Notes: generated by a model not told the origin, from the letters alone. 64,000 nt of DNA from Bacteroidales bacterium UBA4116 (GCA_002381645.1 DFXE01000010.1:615623-679622); one strand, 5' to 3'; numbered from the stretch's first letter, positions 42,192 through 51,995 are shown. Numbers and translations are program-made.

Positions 42192-44513
42192 ATGTATGTC
42201 TGTTTTCGTTTTGTAAAAAAAAAACATTTTCTAATCCTATTACTTTTCCTGCTTGCACATTTTCTTAAAGCCAACACAACGACAAATGACTATATTCTAA
42301 TACTCAACCCGGATGCGGAAACATGTGCCTGGGGACATATGCTTATCCCTCCTGTTTCTAATGAATTATCAATAAAATATCCACAATTTGAAATCAGGAC
42401 AGAATATATGTACATTTTAGGTATGACAAAAGAGGAGGAAGTTTTGGATTTTAAGAAAAGATTATTTGATACTTACCCGGTCCCCCCAAAATATCTGATG
42501 CTATTTGAAGCAGATATATATGCTTTTCTCCATAAAGATATTGAGGATCACTGGGGTAATATTCCTGTTATACTACTGGCACGTGAAGAATATATAGGCC
42601 CAGAAAGTCATTATATCAACCGAACAGTTATACCTTTAGATGAAAGGATTCCGTTGGATTCCCTGGCACAAGTAAGGCCGAATTTAACCGTTATATTAAA
42701 TCCATTCGATATATCAGGTACACTCAGTATAATGAAAAAAATGCTTCCCGGAATGAACAGATTATTTTTTGTTACAGACAACCGGTATATAAGCCACCGG
42801 CTAAGAAAAGATGTTAGCAACATTGTTGGCCAGGAATATCCAGAATGGGAATTCAATAACCTTACTCCCGATAAATTATCAACAGACGAACTAATAAAAA
42901 AATTCCTTTCCACAACTACCGAAAGCGGCATACTTTATTTTACATGGTTTAACAATGAAATAACCGGTGACCGCGATCTTTTCCTTCAAACCAATGCTTA
43001 CCGGATTTTTAGCTTATATGTTAACACACCCATCATGACCATTAATGATGTCGGTTTAAAGGAAAGTGGAATGCTTGGCGGCAGTTATACTCCTTTTCAT
43101 CAGGTAATGGAAACAGTCATCCATACAATGGATCAAATCATTAAAGGGCAGGTCATAGATAAGGTTATTTATACACCACCACCATTACCCACATTTAATT
43201 ATCTTGCCATACTTAAACATAATATACCTCTTTCTGAGATTCCGGCAAACGCTTATCTTTATAACCGTCCCCTGTCTTTTCTTGAAAAAAATATGACACT
43301 CATATTAGAATTAGCAATTATATTGTTCCTAAGTTTTATTTCTACGCGGATCATTCTCGTGATTCAAAAAAGAAAAATGCAGGATAAAGAAATCAGGTTA
43401 TTTGAAAAATACGGCGATTTATTCAATAATATGCCGATTGGTTATCAACAACAACAGTTAATTTTTAACACAGAGGGAGAAATAATTGATTATCTAGTTA
43501 CCGAGGTTAATCCCAGTTTTGAAGAACAACTGAAACCTAAAGAAAAGTATGTAGGGAAAAAAGGGAGTGAAATCAATCCGGAAATAATACCGGAAATGAT
43601 AAATACGTATAAGACCATCTTGAATAACAAGAAAAAAAGAGGGAATATTACTTATTATCACAAAAAGACAGACCATTACTTCAGTATAATTGTATCATTA
43701 GCGAGCGATCCTACCTATATGGATATATTTTTTGTCGATACTACACAGTTATACAAAACACAACAGGAGCTTCTGCAGGCTAAAGAGAAAGCAGAAGAAT
43801 CCAATAGGCTCAAGTCCGCTTTTTTAGCAAATATGAGTCATGAAATCCGTACTCCTTTAAACGCCATAGTCGGATTTTCCAGTATACTTTCATCAACTAC
43901 CGACGAAGAAGAGAGACAAAAATATATCAGGATTATAGAAAGTAATAATGATCTGCTATTGCAATTAATAAATGATATTCTGGATTTATCTAAAATAGAA
44001 GCAGGTGTTTTAGATTTTACCTATACGGATGTCAACCTCAACCTGATGCTAAAAAGCCTTATGGAATCAACCCAAGCACGAGCCTCGACAAAAGTAAAAG
44101 TTATATTTGAAAATCAGATTAGTAATTGTTGCATACATACGGAACAAACAAGGCTTACCCAGGTCATATCAAACTTATTGAACAATGCCGTAAAATTCAC
44201 AAAAGAAGGAAGCATCAGGTTTGGCTATAAACTTAGGAACGAAAATCAACTTTATTTTTATGTTACGGATACAGGTACAGGCATATCTAAGGATCAATTG
44301 GAAAATATTTTCGGAAGGTTTATTAAACTTAATAATTTTGTACAGGGAAGTGGATTAGGTTTATCCCTTTGCCAGACCATTGTGAAAAATATGGGTGGTG
44401 AGATAGGTGTCGAATCAGAACCGGGTAAAGGATCGACTTTCTGGTTTACAATTCCCTATATTCCAGTTTATGGAAAAGAAATACCCTCAGGACTAAAAAC
44501 ATATACCTCTTAA
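42192..44513 (+). CDS. Membrane sensor histidine kinase with periplasmic binding-protein-like sensor and PAS domain
   Basis: 773 aa. Signal/anchor (about 10-27), a periplasmic sensor (about 30-360) that looks like an ABC-type substrate-binding protein (NYLAILKHNIPLSEIPANA near its end), one transmembrane helix (about 368-390), a PAS domain (about 405-530), HisKA with SHEIRTPLN (phospho-His550) and an HATPase domain (NLLNNAVKF; DTGTGIS; GSGLGLSLCQ; GKGSTFWFTIP). There is no receiver domain and no response regulator gene next door, so it is an orphan kinase here. Oleate hydratase follows 85 bp downstream on the same strand. Confidence 0.9.
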   Translation: MYVCFRFVKKKHFLILLLFLLAHFLKANTTTNDYILILNPDAETCAWGHMLIPPVSNELSIKYPQFEIRTEYMYILGMTKEEEVLDFKKRLFDTYPVPPKYLMLFEADIYAFLHKDIEDHWGNIPVILLAREEYIGPESHYINRTVIPLDERIPLDSLAQVRPNLTVILNPFDISGTLSIMKKMLPGMNRLFFVTDNRYISHRLRKDVSNIVGQEYPEWEFNNLTPDKLSTDELIKKFLSTTTESGILYFTWFNNEITGDRDLFLQTNAYRIFSLYVNTPIMTINDVGLKESGMLGGSYTPFHQVMETVIHTMDQIIKGQVIDKVIYTPPPLPTFNYLAILKHNIPLSEIPANAYLYNRPLSFLEKNMTLILELAIILFLSFISTRIILVIQKRKMQDKEIRLFEKYGDLFNNMPIGYQQQQLIFNTEGEIIDYLVTEVNPSFEEQLKPKEKYVGKKGSEINPEIIPEMINTYKTILNNKKKRGNITYYHKKTDHYFSIIVSLASDPTYMDIFFVDTTQLYKTQQELLQAKEKAEESNRLKSAFLANMSHEIRTPLNAIVGFSSILSSTTDEEERQKYIRIIESNNDLLLQLINDILDLSKIEAGVLDFTYTDVNLNLMLKSLMESTQARASTKVKVIFENQISNCCIHTEQTRLTQVISNLLNNAVKFTKEGSIRFGYKLRNENQLYFYVTDTGTGISKDQLENIFGRFIKLNNFVQGSGLGLSLCQTIVKNMGGEIGVESEPGKGSTFWFTIPYIPVYGKEIPSGLKTYTS

Positions 44514-44598
44514 AATTGTTTAATTCAGCATAGGGTACAACACATACGTTTATAATGTGTTTTATCATGATTACTAATTAAGCAAAAATAAAAGAAGT

Positions 44599-46368
44599 AT
44601 GTATTACAGCAATGGAAATTACGAAGCTTTCGCAAGAGCAAAAAAGCCGGAAAATGTTGATATTAAAACAGCTTATCTGGTAGGTGCAGGATTAGCATCA
44701 TTAGCATCGGCAGTTTTTCTGATACGTGACGGCCAGATGAAAGGTAATAAAATTCATATATTTGAAGAACTCGACCTGCCCGGTGGAAGTCTCGACGGCA
44801 TCCAACAACCCGACAAGGGATTTATTATCCGCGGAGGACGGGAAATGGAAAATCATTTTGAATGTTTATGGGATTTATTCCGCTCTGTTCCTTCGCTGGA
44901 AATTGAAAATGCTTCTGTATTGGATGAGTTTTACTGGTTGAATAAAGAAGATCCTAACTTTTCTAAAATGCGGGCTATTGAGAAACAAGGACAAGATGCC
45001 CATACAGATGGTAAATTCACGTTAACAGATAAGGCATCTGAGGAAATCGTTAAATTATTTATGACGTCGGAGGTAGAATTAAACGATAAACGTATTACAG
45101 ATGTATTTTCCAAAGATTTTTTCAAATCCAATTTCTGGTTATACTGGCGCACGATGTTTGCTTTCGAAGAATGGCATAGCGCTATGGAAATGAGGCGGTA
45201 TATAGCTCGTTTTATACATCATATCGGAGGATTGCCCGACCTTTCTGCATTAAAATTCACAAAATACAATCAATACGAATCATTAGTGTTGCCTTTAGTA
45301 AAATATCTGGAAGCACAAGGAGTAAATTTCCATTACAATACAGTCGTTATCAATGTAGTTGTAGATAGCAATCCAAACAAAAAGGTGGCAAGGAAAATCC
45401 TTTATACGCAGGAAGGCAAAAACAATGAAATCGAACTGACTGAAAACGATATTGTATTTGTTACTAACGGAAGTATTACAGAAAGCTCCACTTACGGAGA
45501 TCAGGAGAATCCGGCAATATTAAATCCATCACCCGGCGGTAGCTGGAGCCTATGGAAAAACATTGCTGCGCAAGATTCTAATTTTGGAAATCCGGAAAAG
45601 TTTTGTTCCAACATCCAGGAAACATCTTTCGTATCAGCAACAATCACCACTCTGGATAGCAAAATTCCACCATTTATAGAAAGAATATCTAAACGTGATC
45701 CTTTTTCCGGTAAAGTCGTAACAGGAGGAATTGTTACTGTTAAGGATTCGTCTTGGTTGTTGAGTTTTACTTTGAACCGGCAGCCCCATTTTAAAGCCCA
45801 GCCTAAAGATCAATTAGTTATCTGGATTTACGGATTGTTTTCCTACAAAAAAGGTGATTATGTGAAAAAGCCGATGAAAGATTGTAATGGCATTGAAATT
45901 GCCGAAGAATGGTTATACCATATAGGTGTTCCGGAATCTGAAATACACGATATGGCGGTTAATTCGGCAAATACCATACCTTGTATGATGCCTTATGTGA
46001 TGTCTTATTTCATGCCCCGCGCCCTGGGCGATCGGCCTAATGTTGTTCCGGAGGGATCTGTAAATCTGGCTTTTATAGGGAACTTTGCAGAAACAGAACG
46101 TGATACGGTATTTACCACCGAATACTCCGTTCGTACGGCAATGGAAGCTGTGTATCAACTTCTGAATGTAGACAGGGGAGTTCCGGAGGTATTTGCCTCA
46201 TGCTTTGACACACGCGTATTATTAAGTTCTTCCGCCCGATTGATGGATGGAAAGAAAATATTTGATATGAAAATGCCATTCTTCCTAAAACATCTTGAAA
46301 AGAAAGGAGTAGAAAAAAGCAAAGGGACAATTATTTATGATATGCTAAAAGAATCAGGATTGATTTAA
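44599..46368 (+). CDS. ohyA: Oleate hydratase
   Basis: 589 aa. FAD-binding site AYLVGAGLASLASAVFLIRDG (about 26-46), RGGREMENHFECLWDLF (about 77-93, holding the conserved catalytic-site Glu region), FHHIGGLPDLSALKFTKYNQYES, and a C-terminal domain of the myosin-cross-reactive-antigen family. The enzyme adds water to the cis-9 double bond of oleate, giving 10-hydroxystearate, and so detoxifies host or dietary unsaturated fatty acids. Length matches known OhyA (about 560-650 aa). Monocistronic, with its own terminator. Confidence 0.94.
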   Translation: MYYSNGNYEAFARAKKPENVDIKTAYLVGAGLASLASAVFLIRDGQMKGNKIHIFEELDLPGGSLDGIQQPDKGFIIRGGREMENHFECLWDLFRSVPSLEIENASVLDEFYWLNKEDPNFSKMRAIEKQGQDAHTDGKFTLTDKASEEIVKLFMTSEVELNDKRITDVFSKDFFKSNFWLYWRTMFAFEEWHSAMEMRRYIARFIHHIGGLPDLSALKFTKYNQYESLVLPLVKYLEAQGVNFHYNTVVINVVVDSNPNKKVARKILYTQEGKNNEIELTENDIVFVTNGSITESSTYGDQENPAILNPSPGGSWSLWKNIAAQDSNFGNPEKFCSNIQETSFVSATITTLDSKIPPFIERISKRDPFSGKVVTGGIVTVKDSSWLLSFTLNRQPHFKAQPKDQLVIWIYGLFSYKKGDYVKKPMKDCNGIEIAEEWLYHIGVPESEIHDMAVNSANTIPCMMPYVMSYFMPRALGDRPNVVPEGSVNLAFIGNFAETERDTVFTTEYSVRTAMEAVYQLLNVDRGVPEVFASCFDTRVLLSSSARLMDGKKIFDMKMPFFLKHLEKKGVEKSKGTIIYDMLKESGLI

Positions 46369-46384
46369 TTATTGTTTAGCAGTT

Positions 46385-46428
46385 AAAAGAGCAATATAAA
46401 AAATACCGGGTTTTCATATTGCTCTTTT
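46385..46428 (+). terminator. Terminator of oleate hydratase
   Basis: AAAAGAGCAATAT (46385-46397) pairs with ATATTGCTCTTTT (46416-46428), 13 bp perfect, followed by more T's, 17 bp past the stop. Confidence 0.88.
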
Positions 46429-46487
46429 TTTGTTTTAAATATTATTCCTATATCGTATTAATCTATACAAATATCACACAATCGTTA

Positions 46488-46988
46488 TTATTTTTTCCTG
46501 ATCGCATAAATAAACTCATCCATAAACCGTCCATTTTTATACAGAACTTTTTCAAACCGCCCTTCAAGCTTGAATCCGGATTTTTCCAATACCCTTTGTG
46601 ACGCTTTATTTGTTCCGAAAGGCCGTGCAAATACACGGGTGATATCAAAAGTCTTAAAGGTGTAATCAACAATCAGCCCAACAGCTTTGACCATGATCCC
46701 TCTACCCCAGAAAGGTTCAGCCAGCCAATAACCAATTTCCGCATTTTTCCTGTGAATATCTGTTTGTGGAAAAACGCCGATTGAACCAATCGCTTCACCA
46801 TCATATATAACAGCAAAAACCTTAACAGGATTGTCTTGAGATACTATTTTCAGGTATTTTTTACCATCATCCGTTGTATACGGATAAGGAAACCCATCCG
46901 TTAGGTTATTTGCTACTTTTTGATTGTTGGCATATTTCACCAGATTATCCAAATCAGTTAGTGACCAGCAACGAAGTGATATATCCAT
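46488..46988 (-). CDS. GNAT-family N-acetyltransferase (RimJ/RimL type)
   Basis: 166 aa. Typical pattern: LRCWSLTDLDNLVKYANN at the start, FAVIYDGEAIGSIGVFP, IGYWLAEPFWGRGIMVKAVGLIVDYTF (acetyl-CoA loop WGRGIM) and VFARPFGTNKASQRVLEKSGFKLEG. Transfers acetyl from acetyl-CoA to a protein N-terminus or small amine; substrate unknown. Confidence 0.9.
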   Translation of the reverse strand: MDISLRCWSLTDLDNLVKYANNQKVANNLTDGFPYPYTTDDGKKYLKIVSQDNPVKVFAVIYDGEAIGSIGVFPQTDIHRKNAEIGYWLAEPFWGRGIMVKAVGLIVDYTFKTFDITRVFARPFGTNKASQRVLEKSGFKLEGRFEKVLYKNGRFMDEFIYAIRKK

Positions 46989-47239
46989 AAAAATTAATAT
47001 TAATCTCAGGTAAATATAAACGTTTATCTGTCTTTTGCTTTTTTAAATATAATGTTAATTATCAAATTATATTATTATTTTTATGAATAATTTAAAATTA
47101 TCCTTTAGCAGTTTTAACTGACTTCTCCCTTATAAAGTAAATTTCCGGTTTATTTTCTTTATTCCAATCCTATTAATATAAACAGATTAATCATTTTCGG
47201 GATGAACTTATCATTACTTCAAAATAATAATTCAACAAT

Positions 47240-47788
47240 ATGACTCAAAATAATAATTTCTATATTATCACTGGGGGCCCCGGTGCCGGTAAAACCTCTT
47301 TAATTGAAGAACTTGAAAAAAGAGGATACCCTTGTGTAAAAGAGGTGGCCCGTGAAATTATAAGAACTCAGATGGAAATAAACGGTGAAGCCCTTCCCTG
47401 GAAAGATTGTAAAGCTTATTCGGAACTTATGCTGGCATATTCCCTTAAGACATATAAAAAAACAATAGGGATAAAAAATATCTGTTTTTTCGACAGAGGT
47501 ATTCCTGATACGCTGGCTTATGAATACTTAATGAATTTTGACTACAATGATAAACTAATAAAGGCTGTAAAAGAATACCGCTACAATAAAACGGTATTCC
47601 TACTTCTACCCTGGAAGAAAATTTATAAGACAGATACGGAAAGGAAACAAGACTATAAAGAAGCTGTGGATACCTTTCATATAATGTGCCATACATATAA
47701 ACAATCCGGATATAATATTGTGAAGCTGCCTTTTTCAACAATAAAAACAAGAGCAGATTTCATTCTCCGGTATATATCCAATTTATAG
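47240..47788 (+). CDS. AAA_28-family ATPase (NadR/kinase-like P-loop protein)
   Basis: 182 aa. Walker A GGPGAGKTS (12-20) directly after the first strand, then VKEVAREIIRTQ, the FFDRGIPDTLAYEYL segment (Walker-B-like DRG), and the R-rich lid TERKQDYKEAV. This matches the AAA_28 family of small single-domain P-loop proteins, probably nucleotide or metabolite kinases. Overlaps the convergent gene at 47783 by 6 nt. Confidence 0.82.
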   Translation: MTQNNNFYIITGGPGAGKTSLIEELEKRGYPCVKEVAREIIRTQMEINGEALPWKDCKAYSELMLAYSLKTYKKTIGIKNICFFDRGIPDTLAYEYLMNFDYNDKLIKAVKEYRYNKTVFLLLPWKKIYKTDTERKQDYKEAVDTFHIMCHTYKQSGYNIVKLPFSTIKTRADFILRYISNL

Positions 47789-48193
47789 TCTTACATCAAC
47801 TCTGTAACTTATGCCATAAGGAGTTTTGATGCGACTATAAAGATAGTTTTGGTAGGCATAATATGTTCTTCCGTTGCACCTAACTTTTTTATAATGAGGC
47901 AGATCAGGTACAATTACTCCGATTGGAGGATAAACAATTTCAAAATATCTGGAACGGGTAGGCCGGTAGTAAACACCGTTAGCATAATAATAAACAACAT
48001 CATGATAGCGTACCGGACTATACCCGTAGGGTAATGCTCTAACTGTCCTTCCGGGGCGGTGATAGGAAACCCTTTCATTATATCTTCTTTCGGACCTTAC
48101 TTCTTTCCTGTTATTATTTTTCCACCCCTGCGCTGATAATCCTATTGGTAATGCAAGTAAGGTAAGTGACAGTAAAAAAACCTTTGCTTTCAT
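47783..48193 (-). CDS. Secreted basic Tyr-rich protein (DUF6515-like)
   Basis: 136 aa with signal peptide MKAKVFLLSLTLLALPIGLSAQ. The mature part is very basic and Tyr-rich (RPGRTVRALPYGY, YHDVVYYYANGVYYRP, YEIVYPPIGVIVPDLP, RTYYAYQNYLYSRI), the pattern I associate with DUF6515, small secreted proteins of Bacteroidota. Function unknown. Stop codon overlaps the end of the AAA_28 gene on the other strand. Confidence 0.7.
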   Translation of the reverse strand: MKAKVFLLSLTLLALPIGLSAQGWKNNNRKEVRSERRYNERVSYHRPGRTVRALPYGYSPVRYHDVVYYYANGVYYRPTRSRYFEIVYPPIGVIVPDLPHYKKVRCNGRTYYAYQNYLYSRIKTPYGISYRVDVRL

Positions 48194-48287
48194 GACTTTA
48201 AGTTTTATAAGTTCAACCTCTTGTTATTCTTTAGACATACAGGGATGAGAAAGGTTTATCTCGTGATGTGATATTATAACCGTTTGA

Positions 48288-50762
48288 TCACCTGCCTGTA
48301 AATGCATAAACATTCCCACCCATATCGACGGCTACAAGCGTATTGCCCGATACGGCAACAGATCCTAAAACAGGTGCTCCGGTACTGTGCTTCCATAACA
48401 GTAACCCGTCATTTTTATTAACTCCGTAAAGTGTTCCGTCCGATGCACCGAAATAAACCGTATTTCCCGATAATACAGGGCTTGTTTCAACGGTGGCAGA
48501 TTCTTTTCGTGTATAAGGTGCCGTATATACAAGGGCATCACCCGTTTGAAATTGCCATTTTATTTCAAGTGTTTCCCGGTCTACAGCAACTAAACCTTTA
48601 TCTACTGTGCCAAAAATAATCTCCTTATCTGTAAGGAGGGGTGTAGATGTAACATCCACACTGAAAGGATATTCTCTGCGCACGATCACATTTCCGGTAA
48701 GAGGATCTATTATAAAGAGTGATTGTGTAGAAACAAGATAAAGGAGATTATTATATATTGAAGCCGATCCGGCACGGTTTGAAATCCCGTTTTTATCAAG
48801 ATGCCATAGTTGCCTTCCGTCGTGTATATCGTTACCGTAAAGCCCTTTCCATTGAGCCGAACCGATCAGTATACCGTTTCCTAAAGTTAGTGTGGATGTA
48901 GTACCTTCTACCTGTTGCCAGTCTTCATTTTCCCATATACGTTGACCCGTTATTGCATTAAGGGCACATAAACCGTTTCCTGTACCGGCATAAATTATTC
49001 CATCGGATACTACCAAACCCTCCACAAGTGCCGGTAAAGGATTGACGTGAAGTTGTTTTCCCCACTTAAGACTTCCGTCGTCCGTTTTGATAGCATACAA
49101 CGTACCTTGTGCTGTCTGGGCAAAGACAAGATCATTTTCTACTACTATGGTATTTTTAATTGAATTGTCAACATAATATTTCCACAGAATTTCTCCAGTC
49201 TGTCCGTTAAGAGCGTAAATAAAAGATTTTCCTTTGAGGTCTTCATCGGCAGACGCTATAAATACCTTTCCTTTATAAAGGACGGGGGATGTCATATGTA
49301 TATTTGCTCCTATATTATTTGTCCAGGCCATAGTGAGGGGAGAATCAATTACCGATGCGGCTACACCCCTGTGATCCGGTGTCCCAAGTAAATTATTCCA
49401 GTTTTCCTTCAAACTTGTGAGGGATTTACGACCAGTATAAGGAAAACGGATTTCTTTCTCAGCCTTTTCGCCGTTATTAAATGTGGCGGTTATTTTAAGT
49501 GTAATTATTTTACCTTTTTGCTGGGCATTAAGGTAAATCACATCTTTCCATGTCCAGTCCGTATATTGGATAAGCTTACGATTGGAAAAGAGTTTCTTTC
49601 CATCTGCCGAACAGGTATATACTACTTCTCTTGTGGGAGATGCTGAATGGTAAGTATTTACCGTAAGCGGCATTGAGCCCGAAGTGAAAACCGGAGAACC
49701 ATCGGTACCAGGCGATGCAATTTCAATATGCTTATTCAAATACGTATACCGGAGCTGACTCGAAATATTTCCATTTCTGCCAACATCTACTACCCGAAAA
49801 GAATTGGGCGAATGATCGATTCCTCCCTTATCCGGAGGTGCTGTGGAAATCGTATACACATTCCCCTGTTTTCTCATAAAATTAATATGCCAATGCCCGT
49901 AAATCCAGGCTTTCAGATTATGAGCATCCAGGTCAATCACTTCAGTATCGCTTATACCAAACTTAAATGTCTCGCCGGTAGTCATCAGGTCATGGTTAAA
50001 TATCAAAATGGGTTTGCCCAGTGGTACATGGCGAAGGTCATTTATAAGCCAGCGGTAAATATCTTCTTTTGTATACGAAGGTTGATGATCACCGTTCATC
50101 ATCGGAATAACAATATAATGTGTATTTCCGGTATCGAACGAGTAAAACACAGGACCATATAATTTTTCAAACAGCTCTTCTCCATATTGTCCTGAAGTGA
50201 GATCATGATTACCGATACAATAAAATATCTGGCAACCCATATTAGAAGAGTTCATAAGTCCGATATGTTCTTTCAGACCTTTTTCGTAACAAATGTCACC
50301 TGTATGGATTATAAAAGCTGCTTCTTCATTTTGGGCATAATTACGTACATCATTCACCCAATCTTCCTGGCGGTCAGTATTAAATATTTCGGTATCGGTG
50401 ATATGAATAAAACGGTGGCTCCCGTCTTTCTGTATCCCTCTGTCGTACGATTGCAAAGCGAAATTGTAAGAAGGCTTCCCCGGGTTGATAAGTTGATAAT
50501 AACTATTGTCTGTTTTATAACCTGATGGGGTAGTGATAAATATAAACCGTTCCTTTTCATGACCCGGTAAACGAAAAGAGCCATCGGCAAATGTTTTCAC
50601 TACATGAAGCCCATCAGATACCATCACATCTTCCAGACCTTTCTCGTCCCTGTCTAAAACTCCATTCTTATTTTTATCGATAAAAACCCGTCCGGTATAT
50701 GCCGCTTCTGTCTGTATGACTAAGCAACCCAGCCATATAATAGTTATAAATATGCTCCTCAT
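48288..50762 (-). CDS. Secreted calcineurin-like metallophosphatase fused to a PQQ-repeat beta-propeller
   Basis: 824 aa. Signal peptide (about 1-21), then a small SdrD-like domain with a calcium-binding-like loop DKNKNGVLDRDE (29-40), a metallophosphoesterase domain (about 115-340) with GD (155-156), GNHD (184-187), NHD (256-258) and GHWH (289-292), a linker domain, and a C-terminal quinoprotein-like propeller (about 460-824) with repeated units GQTGEILWKYY, DDGSLKWGK, AITGQRIWENE, DGLLLWKHST. The first metal motif is D-T-E (Asp123, Glu125) where D-x-H is usual, which may change metal use. It works outside the cytoplasm. The joining of phosphatase and propeller is not rare in Bacteroidota, but the substrate is unknown. 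Confidence 0.85.
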   Translation of the reverse strand: MRSIFITIIWLGCLVIQTEAAYTGRVFIDKNKNGVLDRDEKGLEDVMVSDGLHVVKTFADGSFRLPGHEKERFIFITTPSGYKTDNSYYQLINPGKPSYNFALQSYDRGIQKDGSHRFIHITDTEIFNTDRQEDWVNDVRNYAQNEEAAFIIHTGDICYEKGLKEHIGLMNSSNMGCQIFYCIGNHDLTSGQYGEELFEKLYGPVFYSFDTGNTHYIVIPMMNGDHQPSYTKEDIYRWLINDLRHVPLGKPILIFNHDLMTTGETFKFGISDTEVIDLDAHNLKAWIYGHWHINFMRKQGNVYTISTAPPDKGGIDHSPNSFRVVDVGRNGNISSQLRYTYLNKHIEIASPGTDGSPVFTSGSMPLTVNTYHSASPTREVVYTCSADGKKLFSNRKLIQYTDWTWKDVIYLNAQQKGKIITLKITATFNNGEKAEKEIRFPYTGRKSLTSLKENWNNLLGTPDHRGVAASVIDSPLTMAWTNNIGANIHMTSPVLYKGKVFIASADEDLKGKSFIYALNGQTGEILWKYYVDNSIKNTIVVENDLVFAQTAQGTLYAIKTDDGSLKWGKQLHVNPLPALVEGLVVSDGIIYAGTGNGLCALNAITGQRIWENEDWQQVEGTTSTLTLGNGILIGSAQWKGLYGNDIHDGRQLWHLDKNGISNRAGSASIYNNLLYLVSTQSLFIIDPLTGNVIVRREYPFSVDVTSTPLLTDKEIIFGTVDKGLVAVDRETLEIKWQFQTGDALVYTAPYTRKESATVETSPVLSGNTVYFGASDGTLYGVNKNDGLLLWKHSTGAPVLGSVAVSGNTLVAVDMGGNVYAFTGR

Positions 50763-50877
50763 GGTATCAGTTGTAAATTAATATACAAAGATAAGAAAGA
50801 TTAAATAAAGTATTTGGACAAATCTTTTCCCGGATAACCCCCTGCCTGTTTTAAAGAGTGAATTATTTAAAAAAGTA

Positions 50878-50885
50878 TATCTTTG
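50878..50885 (+). promoter_or_regulatory. -7 promoter element of the flavoprotein gene
   Basis: TATCTTTG (TAnnTTTG), 16 bp before ATG 50902. No good -33 box at 19 bp. Confidence 0.5.
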
Positions 50886-50901
50886 TCTAAAATTGAAATA
50901 T

Positions 50902-51516
50902 ATGAAGGTTTTACTGATAAACGGAAGCCCCCGTAAAGAGGGAAATACTTTTATTGCGCTGTCGGAAGTAGCAAAAGCGTTGGAAAATAGTGGAGTAATC
51001 AGTGAATTAATACATATTGGTTCGAAAGCTGTACAGGGGTGTATTGCCTGCCATAAATGTTTCGAACTCGGCAGATGTGTATTCCAGGACGAATTATATA
51101 ATAAGGTACGTGAAAGCCTGAAAAGCGCAGATGGTGTGATTATCGGTTCTCCGGTGTTTTATGCCGGGCCTAACGGATCTTTATGCGCTTTACTGGACCG
51201 GGTATTTTATACCTGTTCGGAATTTTTGGATTATAAACCGGCAGCGTCGGTTGTTGTTTGCCGCAGAGGGGGTGCAAGTGCAGCGTTCGACCGTCTGAAT
51301 AAATACTTTACCATACAGAATATGCCCGTTGTACCTTCACAGTACTGGAATAGTGTTCACGGATTGATGCCTGGCGAAGCTGGTCAGGATGCGGAAGGAT
51401 TACAAACCATGCGTACATTGGGTAGGAATATGGCATGGATGCTGAAAAACATGAAACCGGGAAGCGAATTACCTCCCGAACCGGAAGAGCGGTTGATGAC
51501 AAATTTTATAAGCTAA
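50902..51516 (+). CDS. Flavodoxin-like NADPH-dependent FMN reductase / iron-sulfur flavoprotein family
   Basis: 204 aa from ATG 50902; an upstream TTG frame is rejected. FMN loop NGSPRKEGNT (about 6-15), GCIACHKCFELGRC (about 46-59, a Cys cluster as in iron-sulfur flavoproteins), then SADGVIIGSPVFYAGPNGSLCALLDR (FMN loop SPVFYAG). The Cys spacing C-x2-C-x2-C-x5-C could hold a [4Fe-4S] cluster. Reduces quinones or other oxidants. Ends at a strong hairpin. Confidence 0.86.
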   Translation: MKVLLINGSPRKEGNTFIALSEVAKALENSGVISELIHIGSKAVQGCIACHKCFELGRCVFQDELYNKVRESLKSADGVIIGSPVFYAGPNGSLCALLDRVFYTCSEFLDYKPAASVVVCRRGGASAAFDRLNKYFTIQNMPVVPSQYWNSVHGLMPGEAGQDAEGLQTMRTLGRNMAWMLKNMKPGSELPPEPEERLMTNFIS

Positions 51517-51538
51517 CATTCATAGTCAGCGCAATATT

Positions 51539-51584
51539 TAAAACTGGTTAACCAGTTATATTTATAACCGGTTAACCAGTTTTA
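51539..51584. terminator. Near-perfect 22-bp inverted repeat between convergent genes
   Basis: Arms 51539-51560 and 51563-51584 pair with one mismatch; each arm also contains its own 16-bp palindrome (AACTGGTTAACCAGTT and AACCGGTTAACCAGTT). It lies 23 bp past the flavoprotein stop and 13 bp from the stop of the next gene on the other strand, so it probably ends both; the T-run is weak. Confidence 0.75.
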
Positions 51585-51596
51585 TTAATCTATATC

Positions 51597-51995
51597 TTAT
51601 TTATTTCTAAAAAACATACAACTCGTAAGACCGTCCAAAGTTCTTATTACTAAAAAATTATCTGGCATAAGCCAACGGCTGCATATGTAATCATAATCAA
51701 AATTTTTATTCAGGAAATAAATATATTTCCGTATTTCTTTTTCATTTTCAAAAATCAAATGCGATGCTACACATTTCAGGTCATCATTGAAGCAACTTAT
51801 TATTGAGGCGGATTCGTTATCAAACCATACTTCGATCCCTTTCTGCTTTATATCTTTTTCGAAATAGTCCATTAGGCATACCGGATTGTCTGGATACTTA
51901 TCTTTAATCACCGAAAACGGTAAATCGAGTATTGAAATCGCCTGATATGTAAGTTTATAATAATCAGGATGTAATGTTGTTTTATGATTAGTCAT
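51597..51995 (-). CDS. Protein of unknown function
   Basis: 132 aa from ATG 51995 (MTNHKTTLHPDYYKLTY); a frame reaching 52085 exists, but the added residues have no clear coding character. It has no signal peptide, is slightly acidic, and has a mixed helix/strand composition (ISILDLPFSVIKDKYPDNPVCLMDYF; YICSRWLMPDNFLVIRTLDG). No family recognised. Base composition is like the neighbours. Confidence 0.5.
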   Translation of the reverse strand: MTNHKTTLHPDYYKLTYQAISILDLPFSVIKDKYPDNPVCLMDYFEKDIKQKGIEVWFDNESASIISCFNDDLKCVASHLIFENEKEIRKYIYFLNKNFDYDYICSRWLMPDNFLVIRTLDGLTSCMFFRNK

